From an uncultured Alistipes sp. (GTDB lineage Bacteria > Bacteroidota > Bacteroidia > Bacteroidales > Rikenellaceae): a DNA stretch of 64,000 nucleotides. How positions within the stretch are numbered: the stretch's first letter is position 1; each line of letters begins with the position of its first letter. The position numbers and the translations under genes are program-made. Shown piece after piece: positions 9,505 to 17,433 of this stretch. Under the pieces are notes generated by a model. It saw only the letters and a program-made list of their open reading frames with translations, did no database searches and was not told where the DNA came from. Location of the stretch: NCBI GenBank assembly GCA_944321955.1, contig CALUNG010000011.1, positions 1-64,000 on the forward strand, read 5' to 3'.

Positions 9505-10386
9505 TCAATGTTTTGAGTTATCTGTTGGATCCAATGCCGTCACGGCGTCCGCGACCTCGCGCATGAGCCAGCCAGGCGTGGAGGTGGCTCCGCATATCCC
9601 GACCGACTCCGCCACCTCGAACCACCCGGGTTGCAGCTCCGACGCCTCCTCGACCATCCATGAGCGTGGATTGGCCCGGCGGCACACGTCGAAGAGCACG
9701 CGCCCGTTGCTCGACTTGCGCCCGCAGACGAAGATTACGACGTCGTATCGCGAAGCGAACTGCTGCAGCGCGCTCTCGCGCGAAGAGACCTGCCGGCATA
9801 TCGTGTCACGGGCCGTCAGCATGTCGGGCGACGGCAGGCGCCGGGACATCTCGTCGCGCAACCGCTCGAACAGAGCCACGCTCTGTGTGGTCTGCGACAG
9901 GAAAAAGATCGGACGCGTGAAGTCGATGGCTTCGAGATCGCCCTCGCCCTCGATGACGATGGTGGGTTCGGCGACCTGTCCCGTAAGCCCCACGACCTCG
10001 GCATGTCCCCGTTTGCCGAGCAGCACCACCTGACCGCCGACGCGGCGCATCCGTTCGTGTGCCGCCGCGACCCTCTGCTGCAGCTTCGCAACGACGGGAC
10101 ACGTGGCGTCGGCCACATCGATACCCAGTTCGCGGGCCCGTGCGAATGTCGAGGGCGGTTCGCCATGAGCACGCACGAGCAGCCGGCATCCGCGCAGTCG
10201 CGGCAGGTCGTCGTGGCTTACAGTGTGCAGCCCCAGACGTTCGAGGCGCTGCACCTCCACGCGGTTGTGGACGATATCGCCCAGGGAATAGACCTCGCCC
10301 CCAGCGGCCAGAAGCCGCTCGGCCTCGCCTATGGCCCGGACCACACCGAAGCAGAATCCCGACTTGTCGTCTATCTCAACACGCAT
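9505..10386 (-). CDS. ispH: 4-hydroxy-3-methylbut-2-enyl diphosphate reductase
   Basis: 293 residues, normal length. The three iron-sulfur cysteines are visible: SGFCFGV (Cys12), ADATCPVV and VGICGATSTPGWL; the substrate-site motifs VRAHGEPP and FFLSQTTQS are also present. IspH carries out the last step of the MEP isoprenoid pathway, producing IPP and DMAPP. In this genome IPP would feed the polyprenyl diphosphate synthase at 34.1 kb and hence menaquinone. It follows cmk by 48 nt; a cmk-ispH pairing is common in Bacteroidota. Confidence 0.95.
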   Translation of the reverse strand: MRVEIDDKSGFCFGVVRAIGEAERLLAAGGEVYSLGDIVHNRVEVQRLERLGLHTVSHDDLPRLRGCRLLVRAHGEPPSTFARARELGIDVADATCPVVAKLQQRVAAAHERMRRVGGQVVLLGKRGHAEVVGLTGQVAEPTIVIEGEGDLEAIDFTRPIFFLSQTTQSVALFERLRDEMSRRLPSPDMLTARDTICRQVSSRESALQQFASRYDVVIFVCGRKSSNGRVLFDVCRRANPRSWMVEEASELQPGWFEVAESVGICGATSTPGWLMREVADAVTALDPTDNSKH

Positions 10387-10434
10387 CTTCTCTGTCGAAC
10401 GTTTTTTCAGGTTTACGGCTACGCGTTTCGCACG

Positions 10435-11154
10435 TTACTCGGCGGCGCCGAGGCGCTCCATCACCGCACGGTACTGCTCCATGAACCACGACATCTGCTC
10501 ATCGACGGTCATATAACTGTTATCCAGTACGATGGCGTCGTCGGCCTTGCGCAGCGGCGATATGGCGCGCGTCATGTCGGCATGGTCGCGCGCTACGACG
10601 TTGGCCTCGATCTGCTCGAGCGACACGTCGTCGCCCCTGGCACGCAACTCGTCGTAACGGCGGCGTGCACGCACCTTCGGGTCGGCCGTCATGAAGATCT
10701 TCAGTTCGGCATCGGGAAAGACAACCGTACCGATGTCGCGGCCGTCCATCACCACGCCACGCTTGCGGCCCATCTGCTGCTGCATGGCTACAAGCTTCTC
10801 GCGCACCTGGCGTATCGAGCTCACGGGACTCACGCAGTTCGACACCTCGATCGTGCGGATCTTACCCTCGACCAGGTCGCCGTTGACGTATATGTCGCTG
10901 GCTCCGCGCTCGGGATTGAAACGGAAATCGATGTCGATATCCCGCAGCAGCGCCACGACCTTCTCCTCGTCGACCATGCCCGAACGTATGGCCCCGTGCT
11001 CCAGTGCATAGAGAGTCACGGCACGGTACATGGCCCCCGTATCGATGAATATGTAGCCAAGACGCGAAGCTATGGCCTTGGCAAATGTGCTCTTGCCGCA
11101 CGACGAAAAACCGTCGACGGCAATTATGATTCGTTTTCCGGATGTTGTCTCCAT
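10435..11154 (-). CDS. cmk: Cytidylate kinase
   Basis: 239 residues from METTSGKRI. P-loop DGFSSCGKSTFAKAIA, then DTGAMYRAVTLYAL, the CMP-binding insert, and GRDIGTVVFPDAELK with the lid RARRRYDELRARG. It phosphorylates CMP and dCMP. The ATG shares one base with the stop of the lysE-like gene (TGATG on the minus strand), so translation is coupled. The frame stays open far upstream into lysE, but that part is a shadow of lysE. Confidence 0.95.
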   Translation of the reverse strand: METTSGKRIIIAVDGFSSCGKSTFAKAIASRLGYIFIDTGAMYRAVTLYALEHGAIRSGMVDEEKVVALLRDIDIDFRFNPERGASDIYVNGDLVEGKIRTIEVSNCVSPVSSIRQVREKLVAMQQQMGRKRGVVMDGRDIGTVVFPDAELKIFMTADPKVRARRRYDELRARGDDVSLEQIEANVVARDHADMTRAISPLRKADDAIVLDNSYMTVDEQMSWFMEQYRAVMERLGAAE

Positions 11155-11822
11155 CAAGCCTTCGGTATTACATGAATAAAGGTTGACAATATGGTATATA
11201 CCCCCAGCAGCGATATGATCACTCCGGCGATATGATTGATCGTCAGCATGTGGCGCGGCCGGAACTTGAGCCTGAACAGATTGATCAGCGACGTGAGGGC
11301 TATCCACCACGTCACGGCCCCGCCGAAAAATCCCACGATGATGAATATGCTCCCGACGATCGACGCCACATCGGTCGTCTCGGCTGCCGTACCCACGTTG
11401 AACATGGCGAAAAAGGCCAGTATGTAGGGTATGACTATCACGAAGTTGGCAAGCGTGAACCCGAATATCGAGGCGAAATCCTGCCACAGCGAACTCTTGC
11501 CCGCACGGTTGCGGCGTATCTGCGGGACCGGATTCTGGAAGAAGATGTAGACCCCCACGATGATCACGAAGATGCCGCCACCGACCTGCAACAGCGCCGA
11601 GTACTGCTCGATCTGCGCCTGCAGCATCGAATAGAAAAAGAAGGCGATGATCGCCATCAACGTGTCGGCGCAGGCAACACCCACTCCCGAGACAAGTCCC
11701 GAACGACGACTCTTGCTCAACGTACGCTGTATGCACAGCACAGCCACCGGCCCGACCGTTATCGAAGCGGCAAGTCCGACGGCAAAGCCGCGGATCAGCA
11801 ACTCTATGATTCCTATTCCCAT
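11154..11822 (-). CDS. LysE family translocator
   Basis: 222 residues with about six hydrophobic helices. The first carries the family motif GLAASITVGPVAVLCIQRTL; later segments include DTLMAIIAFFFYSML and TWWIALTSLINLFRLKF. Family members export amino acids or small solutes. It is the first gene of the roughly 8.6-kb operon that ends with yidD and has a near-consensus promoter upstream. The substrate cannot be told from sequence. Confidence 0.85.
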   Translation of the reverse strand: MGIGIIELLIRGFAVGLAASITVGPVAVLCIQRTLSKSRRSGLVSGVGVACADTLMAIIAFFFYSMLQAQIEQYSALLQVGGGIFVIIVGVYIFFQNPVPQIRRNRAGKSSLWQDFASIFGFTLANFVIVIPYILAFFAMFNVGTAAETTDVASIVGSIFIIVGFFGGAVTWWIALTSLINLFRLKFRPRHMLTINHIAGVIISLLGVYTILSTFIHVIPKA

Positions 11823-11856
11823 CCTACAGGTTCGATTAACACGCCTTAATAACGGA

Positions 11857-11887
11857 CAAAGTTACGAAAAACAATATACATTGCAAA
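11857..11887 (-). promoter_or_regulatory. Promoter of the lysE-cmk-ispH-...-yidD operon
   Basis: On the minus strand: TTTG (11887-11884), 19-base spacer, TAACTTTG (11864-11857). No other good promoter was seen between here and 3190, so this may drive all ten genes. Confidence 0.75.
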
Positions 11888-12017
11888 CCAAAAAATCCGG
11901 TCCGAAGCTCTTTTAAGGCCGCAATCGTCTCCTGTTCGGAGCAAACCGCATTCCCGTTGTTGAAAATTAAGGCATAACTTTACCGCCGACATGCAATATT
12001 TTGCACATTTTTAGTTT

Positions 12018-12025
12018 TATATTTG
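12018..12025 (+). promoter_or_regulatory. -7 box of the DUF3467 gene
   Basis: TATATTTG 34 nt before the start codon at 12059. A TTTG at 12000-12003 is only 14 bases away, closer than the usual 19-21, so the -33 element is uncertain. Confidence 0.5.
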
Positions 12026-12058
12026 CAAACGAAGTCTCACACTAAAACATTTACGGAA

Positions 12059-12361
12059 ATGGCAGAGATAAAACAATTCGGGCTCGACATCGAAATCGAC
12101 GAGGCTACAGCTCAGGGAAACTACTCCAATCTGGCCATCATCTCGCATTCGACATCGGAATTCATACTCGATTTTGCGGCCGTGATGCCCGGCGTGCAGA
12201 AAGCAAAGGTCAAAAGCCGCATAATACTCACTCCCGAACATGCCAAGCGCCTGCTGCTGTCGCTTCAGGACAACATCACCCGCTACGAAAGCAATGTCGG
12301 GAAGATCGTCATACCCCAGAAACAGCAGTCCGGAGGCTACAACAAGATCGGCGAAGCCTGA
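12059..12361 (+). CDS. DUF3467 domain protein
   Basis: 100 residues from MAEIKQFGLDIEIDE; an upstream in-frame ATG at 12023 falls inside the -7 box and is rejected. The body (NYSNLAIISHSTSEFILDFA, then VKSRIILTPEHAKRLLLSLQ) is the DUF3467 pattern: small, single-domain, cytoplasmic and of unknown function. It is monocistronic, with its own promoter and terminator. Confidence 0.88.
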   Translation: MAEIKQFGLDIEIDEATAQGNYSNLAIISHSTSEFILDFAAVMPGVQKAKVKSRIILTPEHAKRLLLSLQDNITRYESNVGKIVIPQKQQSGGYNKIGEA

Positions 12362-12681
12362 TCCCGCACCGCTCCGTACGACTCCTGCATCGGGAAGGTA
12401 TATTCGACACCCAAATCACAGGGACGACACGTTTTGTTACGGTCGTCCCTGTTTCGTTCGGCGGCAGCCCGCAGGAGCATACGTACGAAGCAATTCACAG
12501 CGTGCGTAACGTGTATCAGGTCAGGCATTTTCAGAATACGCCGAAGTACATCACCGAGCCGCAACGTACGCATAGACACCGCCGAAGGCCCCAAAACGGC
12601 CGCATGGCTACAACCGGCCGCCGCCACACAAAATCAGCGTATCGGATCCCGGCACAGGCAGGAGACACGTACGGCACAGAC
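12362..12681. other. Intergenic region between convergent DUF3467 and rpmH
   Basis: About 320 nt with no convincing gene. It holds the DUF3467 terminator (12418-12456). Short open frames here have no conserved content that I can recognise. Confidence 0.6.
12418..12456 (+). terminator. Terminator of the DUF3467 gene
   Basis: 11-bp stem ACAGGGACGAC / GTCGTCCCTGT (12418-12428 with 12442-12452), followed by TTCGTT. Confidence 0.7.
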
Positions 12682-12728
12682 AAAAAATAGGGAGGGAACC
12701 CACGTTGCGCGTAAGTTCCCACCCTATT
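12682..12728 (-). terminator. Terminator of rpmH
   Basis: A 14-base arm pair (12686-12699 with 12715-12728, one A-A mismatch). On the minus strand it is followed by a run of T (complement of 12682-12687). Confidence 0.8.
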
Positions 12729-12750
12729 TCAGTACCTCAAACCAAGGCGA

Positions 12751-12912
12751 TTATGCGTACTTGAATGTCGACTCGTCCGATACGGTCAACTTCTTGCGTC
12801 CCTTTGCGCGACGCGCTGCCAGAACCTTGCGGCCGTTGGCAGTAGCCATTCTCTGACGGAATCCGTGCTTGTTGATTCTCTTGCGGCGAGAAGGCTGGAA
12901 AGTTCTTTTCAT
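12751..12912 (-). CDS. rpmH: 50S ribosomal protein bL34
   Basis: 53 residues from [18 protein letters not shown], continuing [20 protein letters not shown], the canonical bL34 sequence with a short acidic tail. It is part of the large subunit. The ATG at 12912 is chosen because all bL34 begin MKRTFQPS; the frame is open a little further. It has its own promoter and terminator and is not linked to rnpA. Confidence 0.97.
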   Translation of the reverse strand: MKRTFQPSRRKRINKHGFRQRMATANGRKVLAARRAKGRKKLTVSDESTFKYA

Positions 12913-12958
12913 TGCCATAGCTATATCGTTTTTATGTTTTGGCGCATTCTGCGGAGTG

Positions 12959-12989
12959 CAAAGGTACAACCTTTTTTGTTATTCACAAA
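12959..12989 (-). promoter_or_regulatory. rpmH promoter
   Basis: On the minus strand: TTTG (12989-12986), 19-base spacer, TACCTTTG (12966-12959); exact match to the Bacteroidota consensus. The leader is about 40 nt. Confidence 0.78.
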
Positions 12990-13086
12990 TAAATTCCGAA
13001 AATTATTCGCCACTGCACCCTCTTTCGGCCCTTGCAGCCTGCGATTTGCCGCTCAGGGCATTGCATCGCCGCAGCGGCCGCCACCG

Positions 13087-13644
13087 TCATTCGTTATCCT
13101 TGAAGAGATCCACCTCGCCCGTCTCGACCTTGCGGTACATGTCGGCAAGTTCGGCTATCACCGGCGACACGAACTCGATGGTGTCTCCCACGGCCGACTT
13201 CCCGCCTTCGCCCTTGATACGGTAGAGCATGGCGGCATACAGAGCCCTGAAACACAGCTCCGTATCACTCATCGAATCGTTGCCGAGAATGCTGCGCAGT
13301 TTGGGCAGCTCGGGGGCCAGACGCGCGTATGTGCGGCGGTAGTGTTCGCCCACGGGCAGCTGCATCAGCCGCAGGTGCAGATCGTGCAGGTCGGCTATAA
13401 GGTGCAGCGTGTGGTCGAGGTGCCCCTGCTGCTCCTTGCCCTCCTCGCGCAGCAGGTTGACGATATCCATATACCACAGCAGGAATACATGTTTGCGCTC
13501 CTCGTCCACGGCGCGCGGCGCCACAAGCTGCGAATAGATCGCCTCGGGACTGAACTGCAACGCCCTCAACAGATCCTCCAGCTGCCACAGATAGAGTATG
13601 TACTCGGCTATGTTCTCCTTGCGTTTGGCTTGTGCTATATCCAT
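13087..13644 (-). CDS. DUF4924 family protein
   Basis: 185 residues, mostly helical. It opens MDIAQAKRKENIAEYILYLWQ and contains FLLWYMDIVNLLREEGK and the C-terminal IEFVSPVIAELADMYRKVE, matching the Bacteroidota DUF4924 family. The function is unknown; no catalytic motif is evident. It follows tdk by 3 nt and ends the murA-tdk-DUF4924 group. Confidence 0.85.
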   Translation of the reverse strand: MDIAQAKRKENIAEYILYLWQLEDLLRALQFSPEAIYSQLVAPRAVDEERKHVFLLWYMDIVNLLREEGKEQQGHLDHTLHLIADLHDLHLRLMQLPVGEHYRRTYARLAPELPKLRSILGNDSMSDTELCFRALYAAMLYRIKGEGGKSAVGDTIEFVSPVIAELADMYRKVETGEVDLFKDNE

Positions 13645-13647
13645 GGT

Positions 13648-14280
13648 CTACTCCTTTCCGTTCTTTACGAGTTCGGCAAAACAGTGGCGGCAGATCGGTT
13701 CGTAGGTATCCTTCTCGCCCAGCATCACCAGCTTGTCATCTGCCGTCAGACGGTGCGAATGGTGTGCCAGATTGCCGCAGCGGACACAGATGGCATGTAC
13801 CTTTGTAACGTATTCGGCCGTGGCCATCAGCGCCGGCATCGGCCCGAAAGGTTTGCCCGTGTAGTCCATGTCCAGACCCGCCACGATAACACGCACCCCG
13901 CTGTCGGCCAGCCGGCTGCAGACATCGACGATGCTCGAATCGAAAAACTGCGCCTCGTCTATGCCCACAACATCGACATCAGACGACATGAGCAGTATGT
14001 TCTGCGGCGACTCGACCGGCGTCGAGCGTATGGCATGTGCATCGTGCGAGACGACCTCCTCCTCGGAGTAGCGCGTATCGATGCACGGTTTGAATATTTC
14101 GACTCTCTGATTCGCGAATTTCGCACGCTTGAGGCGGCGTATGAGCTCCTCGGTCTTACCCGAGAACATCGAGCCGCAGATGACCTCGATCCAGCCCTTG
14201 CGGCTTGCATTTTCCAAAAACATCTTTCGTATATATTTTTCTATAAACTCCTTTTCATCCATCCGGCCGAAGAGGCACAA
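13648..14280 (-). CDS. tdk: Thymidine kinase
   Basis: 210 residues. P-loop [19 protein letters not shown], Walker B-like [11 protein letters not shown], substrate lasso [15 protein letters not shown], and zinc cysteines CVRCG and CRHC. It phosphorylates thymidine in the salvage pathway (type II Tdk). The family body begins at [11 protein letters not shown]; the exact start is uncertain, with other Met codons at residues 7 and 20. It is 3 nt upstream of DUF4924 and 140 nt downstream of murA. Confidence 0.93.
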   Translation of the reverse strand: MCLFGRMDEKEFIEKYIRKMFLENASRKGWIEVICGSMFSGKTEELIRRLKRAKFANQRVEIFKPCIDTRYSEEEVVSHDAHAIRSTPVESPQNILLMSSDVDVVGIDEAQFFDSSIVDVCSRLADSGVRVIVAGLDMDYTGKPFGPMPALMATAEYVTKVHAICVRCGNLAHHSHRLTADDKLVMLGEKDTYEPICRHCFAELVKNGKE

Positions 14281-14420
14281 CCCACGACTGGCTGTCGTCG
14301 TACCGGTTCACGTCGGCCCCGGCGCACTCCGGCCGAACACGCTCCTGCAAAAAGGCAACGGGCCCGGCAGTTCAGCCTCTGTCAATGCTACACGACGGCC
14401 GGCACCGGCCGTTACGGGGG

Positions 14421-15734
14421 CTAACACTCCTCGAGTCGGGTAATGTGTGCGCCCAGAGCATTCAGGCGGCCGTCGATGTCGCGGTAACCGCGGTCGATCT
14501 GGTCGATATTCTGTATGATGCTCGTACCGTCGGCGCTCATCGCCGCAATGAGCAGCGCCACACCCGCACGTATGTCCGGCGAGGTCATGCGCGTGGCTCG
14601 CAGGCGTATGCGGTGGTCATGGCCTATGACCGTGGCACGGTGCGGGTCGCACAGTATGATCTGGGCCCCCATGTCGATGAGCTTGTCCACGAAGAAGAGG
14701 CGGCTCTCGAACATCTTCTGGTGTATGAGCACCGCGCCCTTGGCCTGCGTCGCAACCACAAGGAAGATCGACAGCAGGTCGGGCGTAAGTCCCGGCCACG
14801 GAGCATCGGCAATGGTCATGATCGACCCGTCGATGAAGCTCTCGATGCTGTAATGGTCCTGTTCGGGGATGTAGATGTCGTCGCCACGCTGCTCGAAACG
14901 TATGCCCATGCGTGCGAACTGCGCCGGTATGATGCCCAGATTGTCGTACGATACGTTCTTGATGGTCAGCTCCGACTGGTTCATGGCCGCCATGCCGATG
15001 AAGCTGCCAACCTCGATCATGTCGGGCAGCATCGTGTGCTCCGCGCCGCCGAGCGACTCCACGCCCTCGATGGTCAGCAGATTCGACGCAATGCCCGAAA
15101 TGCGCGCTCCCATGCGGTTGAGCATGCGGCACAACTGCTGTATGTAGGGTTCGCAGGCCGCATTGTAGATCGTAGTGGTGCCCTTGGCAAGCACCGCCGC
15201 CATGATGATGTTGGCGGTACCCGTAACCGAAGCCTCGTCCAGAAGCATGTAGCACCCCTTCAGCTGGTCGGCCTCGACCGAGAAGAAACCCTCCGAACGG
15301 TCGAAGTCGAACTTGGCGCCGAGTTTCTGGAAGCCCAGAAAGTGGGTGTCCAGACGGCGGCGTCCGATCTTGTCGCCGCCCGGCTTGGGCACATACCCCA
15401 CGCCGAAACGCGCCAGCAGCGGCCCAACCATCATCACCGAACCGCGCAGACGGCGGCAACGGCGCTGGTAGTCGTCGCTGCGCAGGTAGTCGAGGTTTAT
15501 ATCCCTGGCACGGAACGAGAAGGTATCATCCGAAAGCTCCTCGACCTCGACGCCCATCGAACGCAGCAGCTCGATCAGCTGCATGACATCCACTATGCGC
15601 GGAATGTTGTGCACGACAACACGCTCCTCCGTAAGCAGCGTGGCACACAGAATCTGCAGCGCCTCGTTCTTGGCGCCCTGCGGGGTTATCTCGCCCTTGA
15701 GGCGGTAACCGCCCTCGACTTTGAACACAGCCAT
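14421..15734 (-). CDS. murA: UDP-N-acetylglucosamine 1-carboxyvinyltransferase
   Basis: 437 residues. N-terminal GGYRLKGEITPQGAKNEAL, RGSVMMVGPLLARFG and later NIIMAAVLAKGTT place it firmly in MurA, the first committed step of peptidoglycan synthesis (enolpyruvyl transfer to UDP-GlcNAc). The active-site loop reads PKPGGDKIGRRRLDTH: the position of the usual catalytic Cys (E. coli Cys115, GGC) is Asp121 here. Cys-to-Asp at this position is known to leave MurA active but insensitive to fosfomycin. It is the first gene of the murA-tdk-DUF4924 group. Confidence 0.96.
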   Translation of the reverse strand: MAVFKVEGGYRLKGEITPQGAKNEALQILCATLLTEERVVVHNIPRIVDVMQLIELLRSMGVEVEELSDDTFSFRARDINLDYLRSDDYQRRCRRLRGSVMMVGPLLARFGVGYVPKPGGDKIGRRRLDTHFLGFQKLGAKFDFDRSEGFFSVEADQLKGCYMLLDEASVTGTANIIMAAVLAKGTTTIYNAACEPYIQQLCRMLNRMGARISGIASNLLTIEGVESLGGAEHTMLPDMIEVGSFIGMAAMNQSELTIKNVSYDNLGIIPAQFARMGIRFEQRGDDIYIPEQDHYSIESFIDGSIMTIADAPWPGLTPDLLSIFLVVATQAKGAVLIHQKMFESRLFFVDKLIDMGAQIILCDPHRATVIGHDHRIRLRATRMTSPDIRAGVALLIAAMSADGTSIIQNIDQIDRGYRDIDGRLNALGAHITRLEEC

Positions 15735-15828
15735 AATCTTTCGATATTTTTTCCTGGTACGGTGGAGGCGTCGCAGCAGGTACCGCCACGTTGCGGGTCG
15801 GCCTGCAAGGGGCGTCGTCTCCCTTTTA

Positions 15829-15858
15829 CAAAGGTACGAATTTAATCCGAATACGCAA
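15829..15858 (-). promoter_or_regulatory. murA promoter
   Basis: On the minus strand: TTG (complement of 15856-15858), 19-base spacer, TACCTTTG (15836-15829). The leader is about 90 nt. The rest of 15735-16027 holds nothing else recognisable. Confidence 0.65.
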
Positions 15859-16027
15859 CCCGGCGCGATTATTTTGCACGCTGCGTCGCACCGGACCGAC
15901 GTGCAGCCGCAACCGCACTGAAGGCGGTTTTTTATCGGGAAACGGAGCGTTTTATTTGGATTTACGGGATTTTATGCCAAACTTTGGAGACGGCCACCGG
16001 CACAAACAGACAACCGGGGCCCCGGCA

Positions 16028-16498
16028 ATGAAAAGAGTGTTTTCCTACATATTGGCATGCGCGCTGTCGCTGATTGTCTCCGCATGCGACAAGAGGCCCG
16101 CAACGTTTTCGTCCGACGACAGCAGCGCCTACGATTTTCTGATATTCACCCCTGCCGCCCTCGAGTTCGGGCCCGACGGCGGAACGCAACGCATGCTTGC
16201 AAGCGGCGATCTGGCACAAATAAGCCTCGACCTCCTCGACCAGACATCCGCTGCGCAGATATACGGCAAGCCATGCCGCGTGGAGATAATGTACGGACAC
16301 GGCGAACAGTATCCCGTCGTCGGCGACTTCGGTGCCTGCACCGTGACCGTCCTGTCACCGAAAATGTTCACCGTGACCGTGGCACCCGGATGCGAATACG
16401 GATCGATGGTGCTGAGCGGTCTCGCATACGACAACGACGCAAACTCCTATCTCGCTCCCGGCGGCTTTACCATATCGGTCGAGCGTATCATACACTGA
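16028..16498 (+). CDS. Putative lipoprotein of unknown function
   Basis: 156 residues from MKRVFSYILACALSLIVSAC: a lipoprotein signal with the Cys at 20. The mature part has no family I recognise; it is rich in beta-type segments (LEFGPDGGTQRML, CTVTVLSPKMFTVTVAPG, MVLSGLAYDNDANSYLAPGG). The frame is open back to 15791 but the lipobox fixes the start. It lies divergent to murA and alone on this strand. The strand is supported by normal codon use and the signal sequence. Confidence 0.65.
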   Translation: MKRVFSYILACALSLIVSACDKRPATFSSDDSSAYDFLIFTPAALEFGPDGGTQRMLASGDLAQISLDLLDQTSAAQIYGKPCRVEIMYGHGEQYPVVGDFGACTVTVLSPKMFTVTVAPGCEYGSMVLSGLAYDNDANSYLAPGGFTISVERIIH

Positions 16499-16618
16499 CG
16501 CACCCGGCTGCAAACATCACCCTCAAGCATAAAACCCTATATACAAGCATATTAACGCACTACTGTCGCTGTAAGGCAATATTTTTTTGCATTTTATTCT
16601 AATTTTTTAGTAGAAATA

Positions 16619-16650
16619 TTTGTTCATCTAAGAAGTTAGATATATATTTG
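16619..16650 (+). promoter_or_regulatory. Promoter of blaI-M56
   Basis: TTTG (16619-16622), 20-base spacer, TATATTTG (16643-16650): exact -33/-7 match. The flanks are AT-rich in otherwise GC-rich DNA. Confidence 0.78.
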
Positions 16651-16762
16651 TGATGCGAAACGTGAGGAGAGCGTCGCACCGGCATGCACCCTCCGGCCGG
16701 GAACGGAGAGCAGGAAGCAAGAGAAGGAACGACATCCGTCCGGCAGTAACGGCAAACCGCCG

Positions 16763-16906
16763 GCGGCACCGTAACGCAGCGAGGGCCGATGACACGGAGA
16801 AAAAGGGCCAGCGACACCGTAACGCAGCGGAGGCCGGAGACACGGAGAAAAAGGGCCGGCGGCACCATAACGCAGCGGAGGCCGGAGAATGGAGTAACAA
16901 GGGCCT
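16763..16906 (+). repeat. Three tandem 48-bp repeats in the blaI leader
   Basis: Copies at 16763-16810, 16811-16858 and 16859-16906. Copies 1 and 2 differ at a handful of positions; copy 3 diverges in its last third. A shared core is CGCAGCGGAGGCCGGAGA (variant in copy 1). The unit length is a multiple of three. Confidence 0.85.
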
Positions 16907-17033
16907 CAGAAATTAAAAGTGAGGGTCCGAACAATCCGGCGGTCCGGAGCAACGGCAAACCGAGGCGACAAAACTCCCCCACACCGGCGACCTGCAACAG
17001 ACAGAGACAAACAACACAATAAAACATAAAGCC

Positions 17034-17411
17034 ATGGCAAAGAAGATACCCGAACTCACACGCGGCGAAGAGGAGGTGATGCAGATATTGTGGAGCATCG
17101 GCTCGGGATTCGTCAACGACATAATCGCCCGCATGAAGGAGCCCAAGCCCAAGTACACCACCGTAGCCACATTCATCAAGATACTCGAAAACAAGGGTTT
17201 CGTCAGACACGAGGCCGTCGGCAAGAGCTATCTCTATTTTCCGCTCGTCGCGAAGGAGGAGTATGCCGGCAACGTCATGCAATCGATGCTGTCGAACTAC
17301 TTCGACGGATCGCTGTCGCAGATGGTATCGTTCTTCTCGCAAAAGGAGAACATATCGGTCAAGGAGATGGACGAGATCCTCGAGATAGTCGAAAAGATAC
17401 GCAAGGGCTGA
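17034..17411 (+). CDS. BlaI/MecI/CopY family transcriptional repressor
   Basis: 125 residues. The winged-helix domain spans about 5-75: LTRGEEEVMQILWSIGSG, then YTTVATFIKILENKGFVRH as recognition helix and wing, followed by a dimerisation helix region (MLSNYFDGSLSQMVSFF). In the family the repressor is inactivated when its partner M56 peptidase senses a signal. The partner gene follows 22 nt later. It probably represses its own operon, but I found no clear TACA-n-TGTA dyad at the promoter. Confidence 0.92.
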   Translation: MAKKIPELTRGEEEVMQILWSIGSGFVNDIIARMKEPKPKYTTVATFIKILENKGFVRHEAVGKSYLYFPLVAKEEYAGNVMQSMLSNYFDGSLSQMVSFFSQKENISVKEMDEILEIVEKIRKG

Positions 17412-17433
17412 CTCTCACGAAAACGATGGCGCC

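Larger units (their letters stand above)
16499..17033 (+). other. Long 5' region of the blaI-M56 operon
   Basis: 535 nt without a convincing gene. It contains a consensus promoter (16619-16650) and three 48-bp tandem repeats (16763-16906). Transcription from the promoter would give a leader of about 375 nt before blaI. An open frame of 88 codons (16650-16916) reads the repeats as 16-residue units, but its start sits at the transcription start and the product is only Arg/Ala/Gly-rich. Confidence 0.6.

Noticed and set aside
16763-16906. Possible CRISPR array
   Set aside because: The copies are contiguous without unique spacers and there are no cas genes; the same applies to 58217-58363.
16650-16916. 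88-codon plus-strand frame reading the 48-bp repeats as 16-residue units
   Set aside because: It begins with GTG/ATG at the expected transcription start, so it would have no leader; composition is Arg/Ala-rich and no family is recognised. Kept only as a repeat.
16599-17342. Open frame of 247 codons on the minus strand with repeats such as GLRCVTV
   Set aside because: It overlaps blaI for over 300 nt and arises from the 48-bp tandem repeats; no start context or domain.
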